A stretch of 48,917 nucleotides of DNA from Bryobacterales bacterium (GCA_016789755.1 JAEUQG010000448.1:1-48917); one strand, 5' to 3'; counted from the stretch's first letter, positions 25,285 to 34,505 are shown. Made by a program: numbers and translations. The notes: a model not told the origin generated them from the sequence alone.

Positions 25285-25608
25285 ATGCTGCGCGCGTCCT
25301 CAATCCGAAGCGTTTCCCTCGTCTGTACTTGGATTGTTCCGTTTTGCTTGCTGTTTTGCGGGGCATTGCGTGCCGCGGAACAGGCGCCGCGGTGCCACCG
25401 GTCAAAACCGCCCCATTGTCCGAATCAGATGAGTCCGGCGCGATGCGAAGCGGTCGATTACGATATCCCGAAATCGCCTGCCTTGACCGCCTCTCTTCCA
25501 CAGCGGATCGATGGAGCATTACCCCGCGTCTCGACGTCACCCCTGACGGCCCCCTCAGCGACGCGGACTCGCGATCGATTGACCCTGAACCGCGTCCTGC
25601 GCATCTAA
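25285..25608 (+). CDS. Possible small secreted Cys-containing protein
   Basis: 107 residues. A signal peptide (IRSVSLVCTWIVPFCLLFCGALRA) precedes AEQAPRCHRSKPPHCPNQ and a further Cys in SPARC. The rest has low complexity (Pro, Ser, Thr, Arg) and no family match is recognised. TAGGTC upstream gives a modest ribosome-binding site. It may be a real exported peptide, as may its downstream neighbour, but the lack of a conserved domain keeps confidence low. An overlapping open frame on the opposite strand looks less gene-like. Confidence 0.4.
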   Translation: MLRASSIRSVSLVCTWIVPFCLLFCGALRAAEQAPRCHRSKPPHCPNQMSPARCEAVDYDIPKSPALTASLPQRIDGALPRVSTSPLTAPSATRTRDRLTLNRVLRI

Positions 25609-25687
25609 CCCCCATCTTCTTTCTGTAGCCGGCGTTTTCCGCGTGCGCCTTGGCTGGCGCACGGACACCCGCATTGACTTGAACCGC

Positions 25688-25705
25688 TCTCCGCCCGTGC
25701 GGAGA
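25688..25705. repeat. Perfect 7-bp hairpin upstream of the CC-peptide gene
   Basis: TCTCCGC (25688-25694) pairs with GCGGAGA (25699-25705) around the loop CCGT. It ends 15 nt before the ATG at 25721. It could be a leader structure controlling translation or a stem closing the previous transcript. No T-run follows. Confidence 0.45.
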
Positions 25706-25720
25706 AGAAAGAAGATCAAA

Positions 25721-25849
25721 ATGTCTACATTTGTCAAAATGGCGCTCGCGTCGATGATGCTGCTGGCCACAATGGCCGGCGCGGCTGTCGCTGCCGGTTG
25801 CTGCCCCGGCGATTGCTGCAGCCAGCAGACTTGCTGCCATCGCCGGTAA
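25721..25849 (+). CDS. 42-residue secreted peptide with three Cys-Cys pairs
   Basis: The ATG at 25721 has a weak Shine-Dalgarno (GAAG, about 7 nt upstream). Residues 1-25 form a signal peptide (FVKMALASMMLLATMAGAAVAA), and the predicted mature part is GCCPGDCCSQQTCCHRR. Six cysteines sit in three CC pairs within 14 residues, with a following His. This suggests metal binding or a tightly disulfide-bonded peptide, but no family is recognised. The gene is flanked by strong hairpins (25688-25705 and 25860-25887). The upstream frame extends further but only the part from this ATG looks protein-like. It could also be a regulator or leader peptide of the proline dehydrogenase gene 81 bp downstream. 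Confidence 0.6.
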   Translation: MSTFVKMALASMMLLATMAGAAVAAGCCPGDCCSQQTCCHRR

Positions 25850-25859
25850 GGCGGCCGTT

Positions 25860-25887
25860 GGGGCCTTCCTTCACACCGGAGGGCCCC
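25860..25887 (+). terminator. Strong hairpin, probable terminator after the CC-peptide gene
   Basis: GGGGCCTTCC (25860-25869) pairs with GGAGGGCCCC (25878-25887) over ten base pairs (one G-T) around an 8-nt loop. It begins 10 nt after the peptide stop. No T-run follows, but a second hairpin comes directly after. It is consistent with a terminator or RNA-stabilising structure. Confidence 0.55.
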
Positions 25888-25888
25888 G

Positions 25889-25903
25889 CCCGGTTTCGCC
25901 GGG
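25889..25903. repeat. Second small hairpin next to the terminator-like stem
   Basis: CCCGG (25889-25893) pairs with CCGGG (25899-25903) around the loop TTTCG. It lies in the 28-bp gap before the proline dehydrogenase start. Confidence 0.4.
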
Positions 25904-25930
25904 AACGGCCGCCATACAATGGGGATAGAG

Positions 25931-26842
25931 ATGCTACGCACAACCATGCTGAGTCTCTCGCGGCAGTCCTGGCTTCGGGACTGGATGCAAAACTCGCCGC
26001 TTGCCTCGCGGTTCACTTCTAGATTTATCGCCGGCCGGACGCTCGATCAGGCCCTGAAGGTCTGCGCCAGACTGCAGTCGGAGGGCGTGTTGACGACGCT
26101 CGACCGCCTGGGAGAAAACGTTACGTCGCTCGACGAAGCGCGCGAAAGCCGCGATGCCTATCTCAAGGCTTTAGGCGGAATTGCCGATAGCCAAACTGGG
26201 AGCACGGTTTCGGTGAAACTGACGCAAATGGGGCTGGATTTGTCGGAACGCCATTGCGAAGAAAATGTCGCGGAACTTGCCCGGCGGGCCAGGGACCTGA
26301 GAACGCGGGTGGAAGTCGACATGGAATCGAGCGAGTACACAGACCGGACACTGAACCTGGTGCGCCGGCTGCACGGCTCGACCGGCAATGTGCGGGCTGT
26401 GATTCAGGCTTACCTGCTGCGCAGCAGTGCCGATGTGGACCAATTGTGCATCGAAGGTATCCCTGTACGGCTGTGCAAGGGCGCTTACCACGAACCTCCC
26501 GCCGTTGCCTATCAGGCAAAGCGGGAAGTGGATGCCAGTTACTCGCGCCTGATGCGAACGCTGCTGGAACGCGGCGCTTCGCCGGCCATCGCCAGCCATG
26601 ACGAGCGGCTCATCCGGGAGGCGATTGCCATCGCGGGGGAATTCCGCCGCGCTCCTGACACGTTCGAATTTCAGATGCTCTATGGAATTCGGCGCGACCT
26701 GCAAAGGGAACTGGTGAGGCGTGGATTTCGTCTAAGGGTATATGTCCCCTACGGCGACGCCTGGTATCCCTACTTCATGAGGCGTCTGGCCGAACGGCCG
26801 GCGAACTTGTGGTTTGTCGTGCGGAATCTCCTGCGGGCCTGA
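25931..26842 (+). CDS. Proline dehydrogenase (monofunctional)
   Basis: 303 residues from the ATG at 25931, with GGGGA upstream; an in-frame ATG at 25919 is an alternative. It oxidises proline to pyrroline-5-carboxylate with FAD, feeding electrons to the respiratory chain. It is a TIM-barrel enzyme. VSVKLTQMGLDLS, RVEVDMESSEYT, VRLCKGAYHEP and the C-terminal VYVPYGDAWYPYFMRRLAERPAN match the PRODH signature, including the R-R pair that binds proline carboxylate. No P5C dehydrogenase gene lies in the window. The length fits the small monofunctional form, not PutA. Confidence 0.92.
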   Translation: MLRTTMLSLSRQSWLRDWMQNSPLASRFTSRFIAGRTLDQALKVCARLQSEGVLTTLDRLGENVTSLDEARESRDAYLKALGGIADSQTGSTVSVKLTQMGLDLSERHCEENVAELARRARDLRTRVEVDMESSEYTDRTLNLVRRLHGSTGNVRAVIQAYLLRSSADVDQLCIEGIPVRLCKGAYHEPPAVAYQAKREVDASYSRLMRTLLERGASPAIASHDERLIREAIAIAGEFRRAPDTFEFQMLYGIRRDLQRELVRRGFRLRVYVPYGDAWYPYFMRRLAERPANLWFVVRNLLRA

Positions 26843-26858
26843 CGGGAGGGAGTGCGAA

Positions 26859-27302
26859 ATGAAATATTGGGGCTATCTATTAGCCAAACTCCTTGGCGGG
26901 TTGGGGGTTCTGGCCGGATTGCGGGCCATCGTAAGGTGGCTGCTGCCTGAGCCTCAGGAGTACGTAACCTATAACAACCTCAACCCTATCGGCCATGACC
27001 TCACCCATACCATCGTCTACTTCGTCTACTTCTTAGTGTGCGCCGGTGTGATAGCACTCATTTTTTCGGATCAGAAGTACCGCTGCCGCACCTGCGCCCG
27101 CAAGCTGCGGATGCCTGTATTGCGCGGATCGTGGGATTCGATGCTGCTGCTGGGGCGGCCTCATATCGAATACATCTGCCCGTACGGCCATGGGACACTG
27201 AAGGTTCCTGAACTGCAAATCACCGGAAAGGAACCGATCGCTTGGGCCGAACATCAGGACATCTGGAAGGAACTCGAACTGCTTCACACAGGCAAGCGAT
27301 AG
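26859..27302 (+). CDS. Membrane protein of unknown function with CxxC ribbon
   Basis: 147 residues. The ATG at 26859 has a strong GGGAGG site. Two transmembrane stretches (YLLAKLLGGLGVLAGLRAIV and IVYFVYFLVCAGVIALIF) precede a C-terminal cytoplasmic-like domain with CRTCARKL and ICPYGHG, arranged like a zinc ribbon. No function is recognised. It is adjacent to proline dehydrogenase (16 bp) and to the next small membrane protein (5 bp). Confidence 0.7.
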   Translation: MKYWGYLLAKLLGGLGVLAGLRAIVRWLLPEPQEYVTYNNLNPIGHDLTHTIVYFVYFLVCAGVIALIFSDQKYRCRTCARKLRMPVLRGSWDSMLLLGRPHIEYICPYGHGTLKVPELQITGKEPIAWAEHQDIWKELELLHTGKR

Positions 27303-27307
27303 CCGGT

Positions 27308-27643
27308 GTGGCGCGCTGGCGCCTGGCCGCTGGAATCGCCGTCCTGGCGGCGCTGTTGGGATTCTGTGCCCTGCTCTTCCGGCCCTACTACCAGAACTGG
27401 AAGCTGCAAACCTACATGGAAGAGGTCGCCTTCGATGCTAACCGGCTGCAGCAACCGGAAGGCGCGTTCGTCGCGGCAGTAGCCAACAAGGCCTCCGAAC
27501 TGGGCTTGCCGGCAGGAATGGACCAGGTCCGAGTGCGGAAATCGGAAAACGGCGTGTTTATAGAAATGCGCTATTTCGTCCGCGTCGATCTGCTCCTCTA
27601 CACCGTCGACTTGCATTTCCGGCCCTCGGCAGGGGCGCGATAG
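27308..27643 (+). CDS. Single-pass membrane or exported hypothetical protein
   Basis: 111 residues from a GTG at 27308. An ATG at 27242 would overlap the previous gene by 61 nt and gives a non-hydrophobic extension. The N-terminus is a transmembrane helix (GIAVLAALLGFCALLF) followed by a small alpha/beta domain with VRVRKSENGVFIEMRYFVRVDL. No family is recognised. It probably shares the transcript with the preceding CxxC membrane protein gene. Confidence 0.65.
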   Translation: MARWRLAAGIAVLAALLGFCALLFRPYYQNWKLQTYMEEVAFDANRLQQPEGAFVAAVANKASELGLPAGMDQVRVRKSENGVFIEMRYFVRVDLLLYTVDLHFRPSAGAR

Positions 27644-27654
27644 CCGGAAGCATA

Positions 27655-29310
27655 ATGGAGGGCATGATCCCTCTCGCACTGTTCCTGTCCTTCATCCTTC
27701 ACGGCATCGCATCGGCACAAGAGCCCGCCTGGATTGCCGAGGCACGCCACAATGGCCGCATGGCAGCCGAAGCCCTCTCGCGCAGCAACCGTGTGATGCA
27801 CGCCTGGCTGAAGCTCGCCGACCCAGTGACGGGATTGCTGCCGCGCATGGAGAACAACCCCAACTGGGTGGTCCGCGATTCCGCGGCGGACCTCTATCCC
27901 TTTCTGGTGATCGCCTCCTACTTCAACCAGCCCTATCTCTATCGCACTACCATGCACCAGATCCTGCGCCAGGAAATGATGCTCACCCGGCGCGTGGGCC
28001 ATCTCAGCGACGATCTGCAGCCTGGCGGCAAGGGCTGGGTCCGTCCCCAGTTGGAAATGGATGAAGTCATCTTCGGCTCCAGCGAGTACATGAAGGATGG
28101 GCTCCTGCCGATTACCGAGATTCTCGGGGAAACGCCTTGGTACCACCGCATGCGCGATATCGCCAACGACATGGTCGCCAAGGCCCCCTACAGTTGGAAC
28201 GGAAAGAAACTTCCCGCGCAAACGGCGGAGATCAACGGCAATGCCCTCCAGGTGCTCTCGCGCCTTACCTGGAAGACCCGCGACCCGCGCTATCTGGACC
28301 AGCTCCTTCACATCGCCGATTTCTACTTCCTCCATCAACTGGCGCGCACGAATTATCTGCCCGCCCACGAATGGGACATTCGCGCCGATGAACCCAAACG
28401 CGGCGTGTTCGTATTCTCCGATCATGGCAACGAAATCGTCGGCGGCCTGACCGAGGCCTTCGTGCTGGCACGCGCAATGCGTCCGGACAAGGCGAAACAA
28501 TGGGAGGTCCCGCTCAAGAAACTCCTCGACCGCGTGCTCGCAACAGGCCGCAATCAGGACAGCGTCTGGGTGCACTCGGTGGACGTGGCCACCGGCAAAG
28601 TGGTGGACGCCCGGCATGCCCACTGTTGGGGATACATGTTCAACGCCATCTATACCGGCTATCTGCTCACCGGCGAAGAACGCTACCTGCATGCCGTGAA
28701 AGAGGCCATGGACTCCGTCGTGCGCAACCCGCGCTATCTCTTCGACGAGCAGGGCGCCGGCCGCAAGTGGGGCTCCAACGCCTATTCCGACAGCATCGAA
28801 GGAGCGCTCGTGCTGCTCAACCGCATCCCTCACAAGCCTCTGGAACAGGCCCTCGACGAAGCGGTGAAGAAATTCTATTCGCGCCAGCGCGACAACGGAA
28901 TCATCGAGTATTGGTACGGCGACGGCAACTTTATCCGCACGGCAATGATGTATGCGTTCTTCAAGACCCAGGGCGCCTTTCTTGCACCCTACGATGAACA
29001 GGTGCAATTAGGGGCGGTTCGTGAAGCGAACGGCGTATCGCTGCTCATCGCCGCAAGCACACCCTGGCAGGGCGAACTCCGCTTCGACATCGCGCGCCAC
29101 CGCGAACATTGGAACATGGCAAGCAACTACCCGCGTCTCAACGAATGGCCGGAATGGTTCACCGTGGAACCGGGCCGCCAGTACGAAGTAACCGTCAATG
29201 GCGGGCCGGCGCGGCGCTACTTCGGCTTCGAGTTGCGCAAGGGCATCGCCCTCACCGTGAACGGCGCAGAGCACGCCACGGTGCGAGTGAGGGAGTCGCC
29301 GGGAGTATAG
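27655..29310 (+). CDS. Exported alpha/alpha-barrel (six-hairpin glycosidase-like) protein
   Basis: 551 residues. A signal peptide (MIPLALFLSFILHGIASAQ, split start at 27655 or 27664) is followed by a long alpha-helical domain with repeated W/Y/H-rich helices: WVVRDSAADLYPFLVIASYF, HCWGYMFNAIYTGYLLTGEE and GSNAYSDSIEGALVLLN. These resemble the (alpha/alpha)6 barrels of unsaturated-glucuronyl or similar glycosidases. A beta-domain closes the protein (RQYEVTVNG, then YFGFELRKG). Catalytic residues cannot be assigned by eye. It lies just upstream of the TonB-type receptor and may process material for it. Confidence 0.7.
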   Translation: MEGMIPLALFLSFILHGIASAQEPAWIAEARHNGRMAAEALSRSNRVMHAWLKLADPVTGLLPRMENNPNWVVRDSAADLYPFLVIASYFNQPYLYRTTMHQILRQEMMLTRRVGHLSDDLQPGGKGWVRPQLEMDEVIFGSSEYMKDGLLPITEILGETPWYHRMRDIANDMVAKAPYSWNGKKLPAQTAEINGNALQVLSRLTWKTRDPRYLDQLLHIADFYFLHQLARTNYLPAHEWDIRADEPKRGVFVFSDHGNEIVGGLTEAFVLARAMRPDKAKQWEVPLKKLLDRVLATGRNQDSVWVHSVDVATGKVVDARHAHCWGYMFNAIYTGYLLTGEERYLHAVKEAMDSVVRNPRYLFDEQGAGRKWGSNAYSDSIEGALVLLNRIPHKPLEQALDEAVKKFYSRQRDNGIIEYWYGDGNFIRTAMMYAFFKTQGAFLAPYDEQVQLGAVREANGVSLLIAASTPWQGELRFDIARHREHWNMASNYPRLNEWPEWFTVEPGRQYEVTVNGGPARRYFGFELRKGIALTVNGAEHATVRVRESPGV

Positions 29311-29350
29311 TAATAGAACTGTTTGTAAATTCCGCTTCAGGAGAAGACCG

Positions 29351-32300
29351 ATGCAAAAAGTATTCCTCCAGAGCTTCCTCGTTGCCGCTCTTCTATCGCT
29401 TGCACCCTCCGCCCATGCGCAGGTGTTGTACGGATCCATCGTGGGCTCCGTGCAAGATCAATCCGGCGCCATGGTGGTTGGCGCCGATATCGTCATCACC
29501 AGCAAAGACACGGGCGTGACGCGCGAGACCAAGACCAACGAGGCCGGCTTGTATAACTTCGCCAACGTGCAGGCGGGAACCTACGATCTCAAGGTCACCT
29601 CCCAGGGCTTTCGCACCGTCAACCGCACCGGAGTAATCGCCGCCATCAATGAAGTTACACGCATCGAAGTCCGCCTGGAAGTGGGCGCGACATCGGAACA
29701 GGTAACCGTGCAAGCCGCCGCATCGACGCTGCAGACCGACAAGGCCGACGTGCATGTGGAACTGACGTCCAAAGAAGTGATGGACATGCCGCTCGGCACC
29801 TACCGCAACTATCAGGCGCTGATCAATCTCGTTCCCGGAGCCACGCCCGGAGTGGAACAGAACTCCATCCAGGGGGCGCCGGCACGCGCCCTATCCACAA
29901 ACATCAACGGCGCCAATCGCAACAGCAACATCACCCGCCTCGATGGAGCCGTCAATCTCTATCTGTGGCTGCCGCATCACACCGCATACGTCGCCCCCCA
30001 GGAAACGGTGGAAACAGTGAACGTCGCCACTAACAACTTCGACGCCGAGCAGGGAATGGCCGGCGGAGCAGCCGTGACCGTGGTCACCAAATCGGGCACC
30101 AACGACTTCCACGGATCGCTCTTCGGCTATCACACCAACAACAAACTGAAAGCCAAGAACCTCTTCTTCGTCGGCAACAAGCCGCGCAGCAGCCGCAACA
30201 TGGACGGCGGAACCCTCGGTGGGCCCATCGTCAAGAACAAGCTGTTCTTCTTCGGCGGCTTCGAAGGCATGTGGGAGCGCACCGAAGCATCGAATTTCTA
30301 CACCGTGGGAACGGCCGATGCGCGGCAGGGCAATTTCTCGTCCTTCAACACCGCAATCTTCGATCCGCTGACCGGCGATACCGCCACCGGACGCAACCGC
30401 ACTCCGTTTGCCAACGCAACCATCCCACTGGCGCGGCAGTCGAGCATTTCGCGCAAGATGCAGGATCTGGTTCCGCAACCGAACCTCCCCGGTACTGCCA
30501 ATAACCTGTTTGCCGCCGGCACACAGAAATTCGACCGCCAGAACTTCGACGGCAAAGTAAACTGGAACCGTACCGACCGCCATTCGCTATTCGGCAAGTA
30601 CAGCGCGATGAATGCCAGCGCGGGCTGCGCGTTCGCACTGGGAGCCGCCGGCGGACCCGCCTTGTGCAGCGGCAGCGCGCCGGGTACTGCCACCACGCTC
30701 ACGCAAATCGCCACCATCGGGCACACCTTCGCCGCCAGCCAGCGCATGGTCATCGACGGGACCATCGGTTGGACACGCATGCGGCAAGATGGCAAGAACC
30801 CCGACTTCGGCGCCAACTTCGGTCTGGACACGTTGGGCATTCCCGGCACCAATGGCCCGGACCCGCGCCAGAGCGGCATGCCCGCGTTCAGCATTTCCGG
30901 CCACACCCAATTGGGCAACGGCGACAATCCGAGACCGAACACCTATCGCGATCAGAGTTTCACCGCATCGAACAACGTGGGCATCACCATGTCGAAGCAT
31001 GAACTCCGTTTCGGCAGCGACATCGTGCGCCACCAGTTGAACCACTGGCAGCCGGAATTGAACAATCCCCGCGGCGCCTTCACCTTCACCGGCGCCGAAG
31101 CCGCCAACAACGGCGGTGCGGCTCCCAACCAATTCAATGGCTACGCCGCCTTCCTCCTCGGCACCCCTGCGCAGGTTGGCAAGAGCCTGCAATACCTGAC
31201 CATGAGCGGACGCGAATGGCAGTTCGGCTTTTATGCCCGCGACCGCTGGCAGGTGAACCAGCGGCTGACTCTGTCGCTCGGCCTGCGCTACGAGTTCTAT
31301 CCGTTGATGACGCGCGCAGACCGTGGACTGGAGCGCTGGGATCCCGCCACCAACCTCGTTCTGGTCGGCGGCCGCGGCGGCAATCCAGACAGCGTCGGCA
31401 TCACCGTCTCGAAGAAGTTGTTCGCGCCCCGCATCGGCTTCGCCTATCGCGCCACCGATTCCACCGTCATCCGTTCCGGCTACGGCATCACCTACTCGCC
31501 GCTGCCGTTTTCGCGGCCTCTGCGCGGGCCCTACCCGGCCACCATTTCGCAGACCTTCGTCGGCGCGGGCAACTTCATCCCGGCCAGCACGCTGGCCGCC
31601 GGCATTCCCTTCTTCACCGGCCCGGATATCAGCAAAGGCTCGTTTGAACTTCCCCCAACCGTGGACAACCGCACCCCTTGGGGCGGCGAGTTGAAGCGCG
31701 GCTACATCCAATCGTGGAATTTCATCATTGAGCGAAGGCTGCCGGGTGAGTTCGTTACCACCGTGGGCTACGTCGGCACCAACACGATCCACCAATTGGC
31801 GGATCTCGACATCAACGCCGCCGCGGTGGGAGCGGGCAACAACGGACGCCCTCTCTTTGCGCGCTTCCGCCGCACCGCCTCCACCACCATGTGGGGCGGC
31901 TACCTGGGGGCGAATTACCATTCCTTCCAAACCAGCATCAACCGCCGCTTCAAAAACGGTCTCATCCTCCGCGGCGCCTACACATGGTCGAAGGCAATCA
32001 ACGAAACCGACGAAGACGGCTGGGCAGGAGTCGGCTGGAATCACCCCGACGTGTTCTACCGCAACCGCGCGCGCGCCGGCTACGACCGCACGCACATCCT
32101 GCAAATGGGCTGGGTGTACAACTTGCCCTTCGGAGCGGGACAGCGCTACGCCACGGACGGCATCGCCAAACATCTTCTCGGCGGATGGCAGATGAACGGA
32201 ACCTTCAGCGCTTTCACTGGCGGCCCGTTCACCGTGGGCGCCGCCAACGCATCGCTCAATGCTCCCGGCAACACGCAGACCGCCGATCAGGTGAAATCGG

Positions 32301-32662
32301 AAGTTGCGAAACTGGGCGGCGTCGGCCGCGGCAATCCGTTCCTCGATCCTCTCGCCTTCCGCGCCGTCACTGAAGTCCGTTACGGCTCCACCGGACGCAA
32401 TATCCTCAACACGCCCGGCACCGTGAACACTGATCTGTCGCTGTTCCGCGCCTTTGCATTGAAAGAAGGCCTGCAACTGCAGTTCCGCGCCGAAGCATTC
32501 AATGCCACCAACACGCCCCATCTCAATGGCCCCGGCACCAACGCATCGAACATGCAGTTGAACCCCGACGGGTCGTTGCGCACAACGGGCGGCTTCATGG
32601 ACATCACCAGCGCCCGTGCCGACGAGCGCATCTTCCGCTTCGCTCTCCGCATTCAATTCTAA
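29351..32662 (+). CDS. TonB-dependent receptor-like protein with N-terminal carboxypeptidase-regulatory domain
   Basis: 1103 residues. The ATG at 29351 follows AGGAG. It has a signal peptide (FLVAALLSLAPSAHAQ). Residues about 27-115 form the CarboxypepD-reg Ig-like domain (GSIVGSVQDQSGAMVVGADI), and a plug-like region with VNVATNNFDAEQGMAGGAAV follows. The rest is a large outer-membrane beta-barrel, closing with ERIFRFALRIQF, whose final Phe is typical of barrel proteins. This Oar-like type is very abundant in Acidobacteria and imports large organic ligands. The ligand is unknown, but the glycan-enzyme neighbours favour a polysaccharide fragment. The GH172 gene is convergent. Confidence 0.92.
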   Translation: MQKVFLQSFLVAALLSLAPSAHAQVLYGSIVGSVQDQSGAMVVGADIVITSKDTGVTRETKTNEAGLYNFANVQAGTYDLKVTSQGFRTVNRTGVIAAINEVTRIEVRLEVGATSEQVTVQAAASTLQTDKADVHVELTSKEVMDMPLGTYRNYQALINLVPGATPGVEQNSIQGAPARALSTNINGANRNSNITRLDGAVNLYLWLPHHTAYVAPQETVETVNVATNNFDAEQGMAGGAAVTVVTKSGTNDFHGSLFGYHTNNKLKAKNLFFVGNKPRSSRNMDGGTLGGPIVKNKLFFFGGFEGMWERTEASNFYTVGTADARQGNFSSFNTAIFDPLTGDTATGRNRTPFANATIPLARQSSISRKMQDLVPQPNLPGTANNLFAAGTQKFDRQNFDGKVNWNRTDRHSLFGKYSAMNASAGCAFALGAAGGPALCSGSAPGTATTLTQIATIGHTFAASQRMVIDGTIGWTRMRQDGKNPDFGANFGLDTLGIPGTNGPDPRQSGMPAFSISGHTQLGNGDNPRPNTYRDQSFTASNNVGITMSKHELRFGSDIVRHQLNHWQPELNNPRGAFTFTGAEAANNGGAAPNQFNGYAAFLLGTPAQVGKSLQYLTMSGREWQFGFYARDRWQVNQRLTLSLGLRYEFYPLMTRADRGLERWDPATNLVLVGGRGGNPDSVGITVSKKLFAPRIGFAYRATDSTVIRSGYGITYSPLPFSRPLRGPYPATISQTFVGAGNFIPASTLAAGIPFFTGPDISKGSFELPPTVDNRTPWGGELKRGYIQSWNFIIERRLPGEFVTTVGYVGTNTIHQLADLDINAAAVGAGNNGRPLFARFRRTASTTMWGGYLGANYHSFQTSINRRFKNGLILRGAYTWSKAINETDEDGWAGVGWNHPDVFYRNRARAGYDRTHILQMGWVYNLPFGAGQRYATDGIAKHLLGGWQMNGTFSAFTGGPFTVGAANASLNAPGNTQTADQVKSEVAKLGGVGRGNPFLDPLAFRAVTEVRYGSTGRNILNTPGTVNTDLSLFRAFALKEGLQLQFRAEAFNATNTPHLNGPGTNASNMQLNPDGSLRTTGGFMDITSARADERIFRFALRIQF

Positions 32663-32671
32663 GCGCGCTGC

Positions 32672-34474
32672 TTATCGCCGGCGGTGGAGATGCAATCGCT
32701 GCAACTCCACCTTCCCGGTCACGTGAAAATAAACCGCATTCAGCCCCTCGCGCAGCTCGAGCACGGTCAGTTCCCGCTCGCCGCTGCGCCTCTTCATGTC
32801 CCCGGCAAAGGATACAACCGCACCTTCCGGCTGATCGTTGACCGCGGCGGTAATCGATCCCAACCCCGGCCCCGCCACCCCTTCCACCGAAACCCCGTAA
32901 CGTCCCGCTTCCGGCACATCGACATGAAATGCGAGAAAGTGCGGACCGAAGCGGTCAACACCTTCGGTCGCAAATGAAAGCACGCGCACATTCTCCTTCC
33001 CGATGGCGATTGTCTCCTTCTTCAGCGTCGCGTTGTTCAGCGAAGACGCCGCCAACGGCGTGTTCCACCCGAGTTCGTAGGTCATCCGCTCCGGAGCAGT
33101 CACGCGTCGTTCTGCCACCGGCGGCAATGCATCCGGGCGCGCCGGCGGTTCCATGGAGTAGAGATAGGTGACGCCTGTGTAGTCAGTGGGTACGTTGTTC
33201 TTCACCGGTCCATGCTCGATGGTCAGCTTCATGCTCTTGCGGTAGGGCATCACATCGTTCAGGAAAATGCGATAAGCCCCCGTACGGGCCAGATGCTTCT
33301 TGTATTCAAGGCAGCCGCTCAGCGGAAACAGCACACGGCTGTACCAGCGGCCGGGGATGTCGTACCAGCCGCCATTGAAAAAATCCTCGCTGCCGGTGCC
33401 GTGGATGACCAGCTCGCCATCGATCGTGGCCTGATCGTCGCCCTCGAAAAACCCCGTGTTTCCTGGTTGAAACCCCTGCGCCTGCAAGCTCACTCCGGCA
33501 ATCTGCCCCTGCCCCTGCAAATCCGCGAAGACAAACGGTTGGCCCTGGACAGTCTTGGGCTCACGGCGCCATAGCGCGTACAGACGGCCTTCATCCGGCA
33601 ACCTGGCTTCCTTCGCATGCTCCACTTCCACCGTAACGTCGACTGGCGAGGCTCGCTCCGAAAGCAATTCGATCCGTGCCGACTTGGCGTACGGCATCGG
33701 CATCCGCAGGTACCCCACCCCATCCTTGACGCCGAACAGCAACGCCTCGGCGGCAGGTTCGCCAAAGCTGTAGCCCAGCAGGTCGCTCACCGGAGCGTCA
33801 ATGGCAGGCTTCGGATCGCCATCCCAATAGGCGCGCAGCACAATGTCGCGGCCAGGACCGGAAAACGCCGCCGCCGGGGAGAGTTTCAGACCCGCGATTC
33901 GCCCTCCTGTCTTGGCAGTGAACACCGCCGCTGCCCGGCCTTGCATCAGACGATGTTGCGAACTCGTGCGCTGCACCGGATGCTTGCTCAGGCGAGGAGT
34001 GTCCGTTCCCAAAGCGTAGTTGATCTGATAAAACTGCAGCTTCGGCCCGCGATAAAGCACCTTGATCGACTTCTCAAAACGGATCGGGACGTAGCTGAAA
34101 TATCCTCCCGCGCCGCTACCGGCGTCGGGTTTGAGAAACGGCGCCTGCTTGCCGCTGAACAAATCGATGAAATTCACCTTCAAACGCGGCGCCGCTTCGC
34201 CGTCGATATAAAACTCCACCGGATCCTGCGTCGGTGTCGGAGTCCAGATGCGCGTCAACACACCGGGGCCTTCGTTCAACTCGGCGATCACGAGCGCATC
34301 GCCTTCCTTGCGCAGATACGAATACTTTCCCGAGAAGCCGTCGTCGTTGCCGCCGCTGCGGTCGTAACTGGAAAAGGCGCCTACCTTCCGCCATCCGCGG
34401 ATGCGCGCCAGATCCTCTGGCTGCCCCGCCAGCGTCCCTGCCAGCAGTAGAAAAGCGAACCATCGTGTTTGCAT
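32672..34474 (-). CDS. DUF2961/GH172 family glycoside hydrolase
   Basis: 600 residues with a signal peptide (FAFLLLAGTLAGQ). WRKVGAFSSYDRSGGNDDGFSG, VLTRIWTPTPTQDPVEFYIDG and GTGSEDFFNGGWYDIPGRW are the hallmarks of DUF2961, now classed as GH172. Known members act on fructose- or arabinose-containing glycans. The C-terminal part (residues about 460-600) is a beta-sandwich-like region that may bind carbohydrate. It is convergent to the TonB-type receptor (9-bp gap) and divergent from the DgoD-like gene. Confidence 0.88.
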   Translation of the reverse strand: MQTRWFAFLLLAGTLAGQPEDLARIRGWRKVGAFSSYDRSGGNDDGFSGKYSYLRKEGDALVIAELNEGPGVLTRIWTPTPTQDPVEFYIDGEAAPRLKVNFIDLFSGKQAPFLKPDAGSGAGGYFSYVPIRFEKSIKVLYRGPKLQFYQINYALGTDTPRLSKHPVQRTSSQHRLMQGRAAAVFTAKTGGRIAGLKLSPAAAFSGPGRDIVLRAYWDGDPKPAIDAPVSDLLGYSFGEPAAEALLFGVKDGVGYLRMPMPYAKSARIELLSERASPVDVTVEVEHAKEARLPDEGRLYALWRREPKTVQGQPFVFADLQGQGQIAGVSLQAQGFQPGNTGFFEGDDQATIDGELVIHGTGSEDFFNGGWYDIPGRWYSRVLFPLSGCLEYKKHLARTGAYRIFLNDVMPYRKSMKLTIEHGPVKNNVPTDYTGVTYLYSMEPPARPDALPPVAERRVTAPERMTYELGWNTPLAASSLNNATLKKETIAIGKENVRVLSFATEGVDRFGPHFLAFHVDVPEAGRYGVSVEGVAGPGLGSITAAVNDQPEGAVVSFAGDMKRRSGERELTVLELREGLNAVYFHVTGKVELQRLHLHRRR

Positions 34475-34505
34475 CGTTCGCTATTATCTCTAAGGGCTCC
34501 ATCGC

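Noticed and set aside
25271..25840. 189-residue open frame antisense to the CC-peptide region
   Set aside because: It is Arg/Ala-rich with no leader or RBS, and the sense strand has clear signal peptides.
30587..32656. 689-residue open frame antisense to the TonB-type receptor
   Set aside because: The receptor frame has a leader, known domains and a terminal Phe. The antisense frame is a GC-rich shadow.
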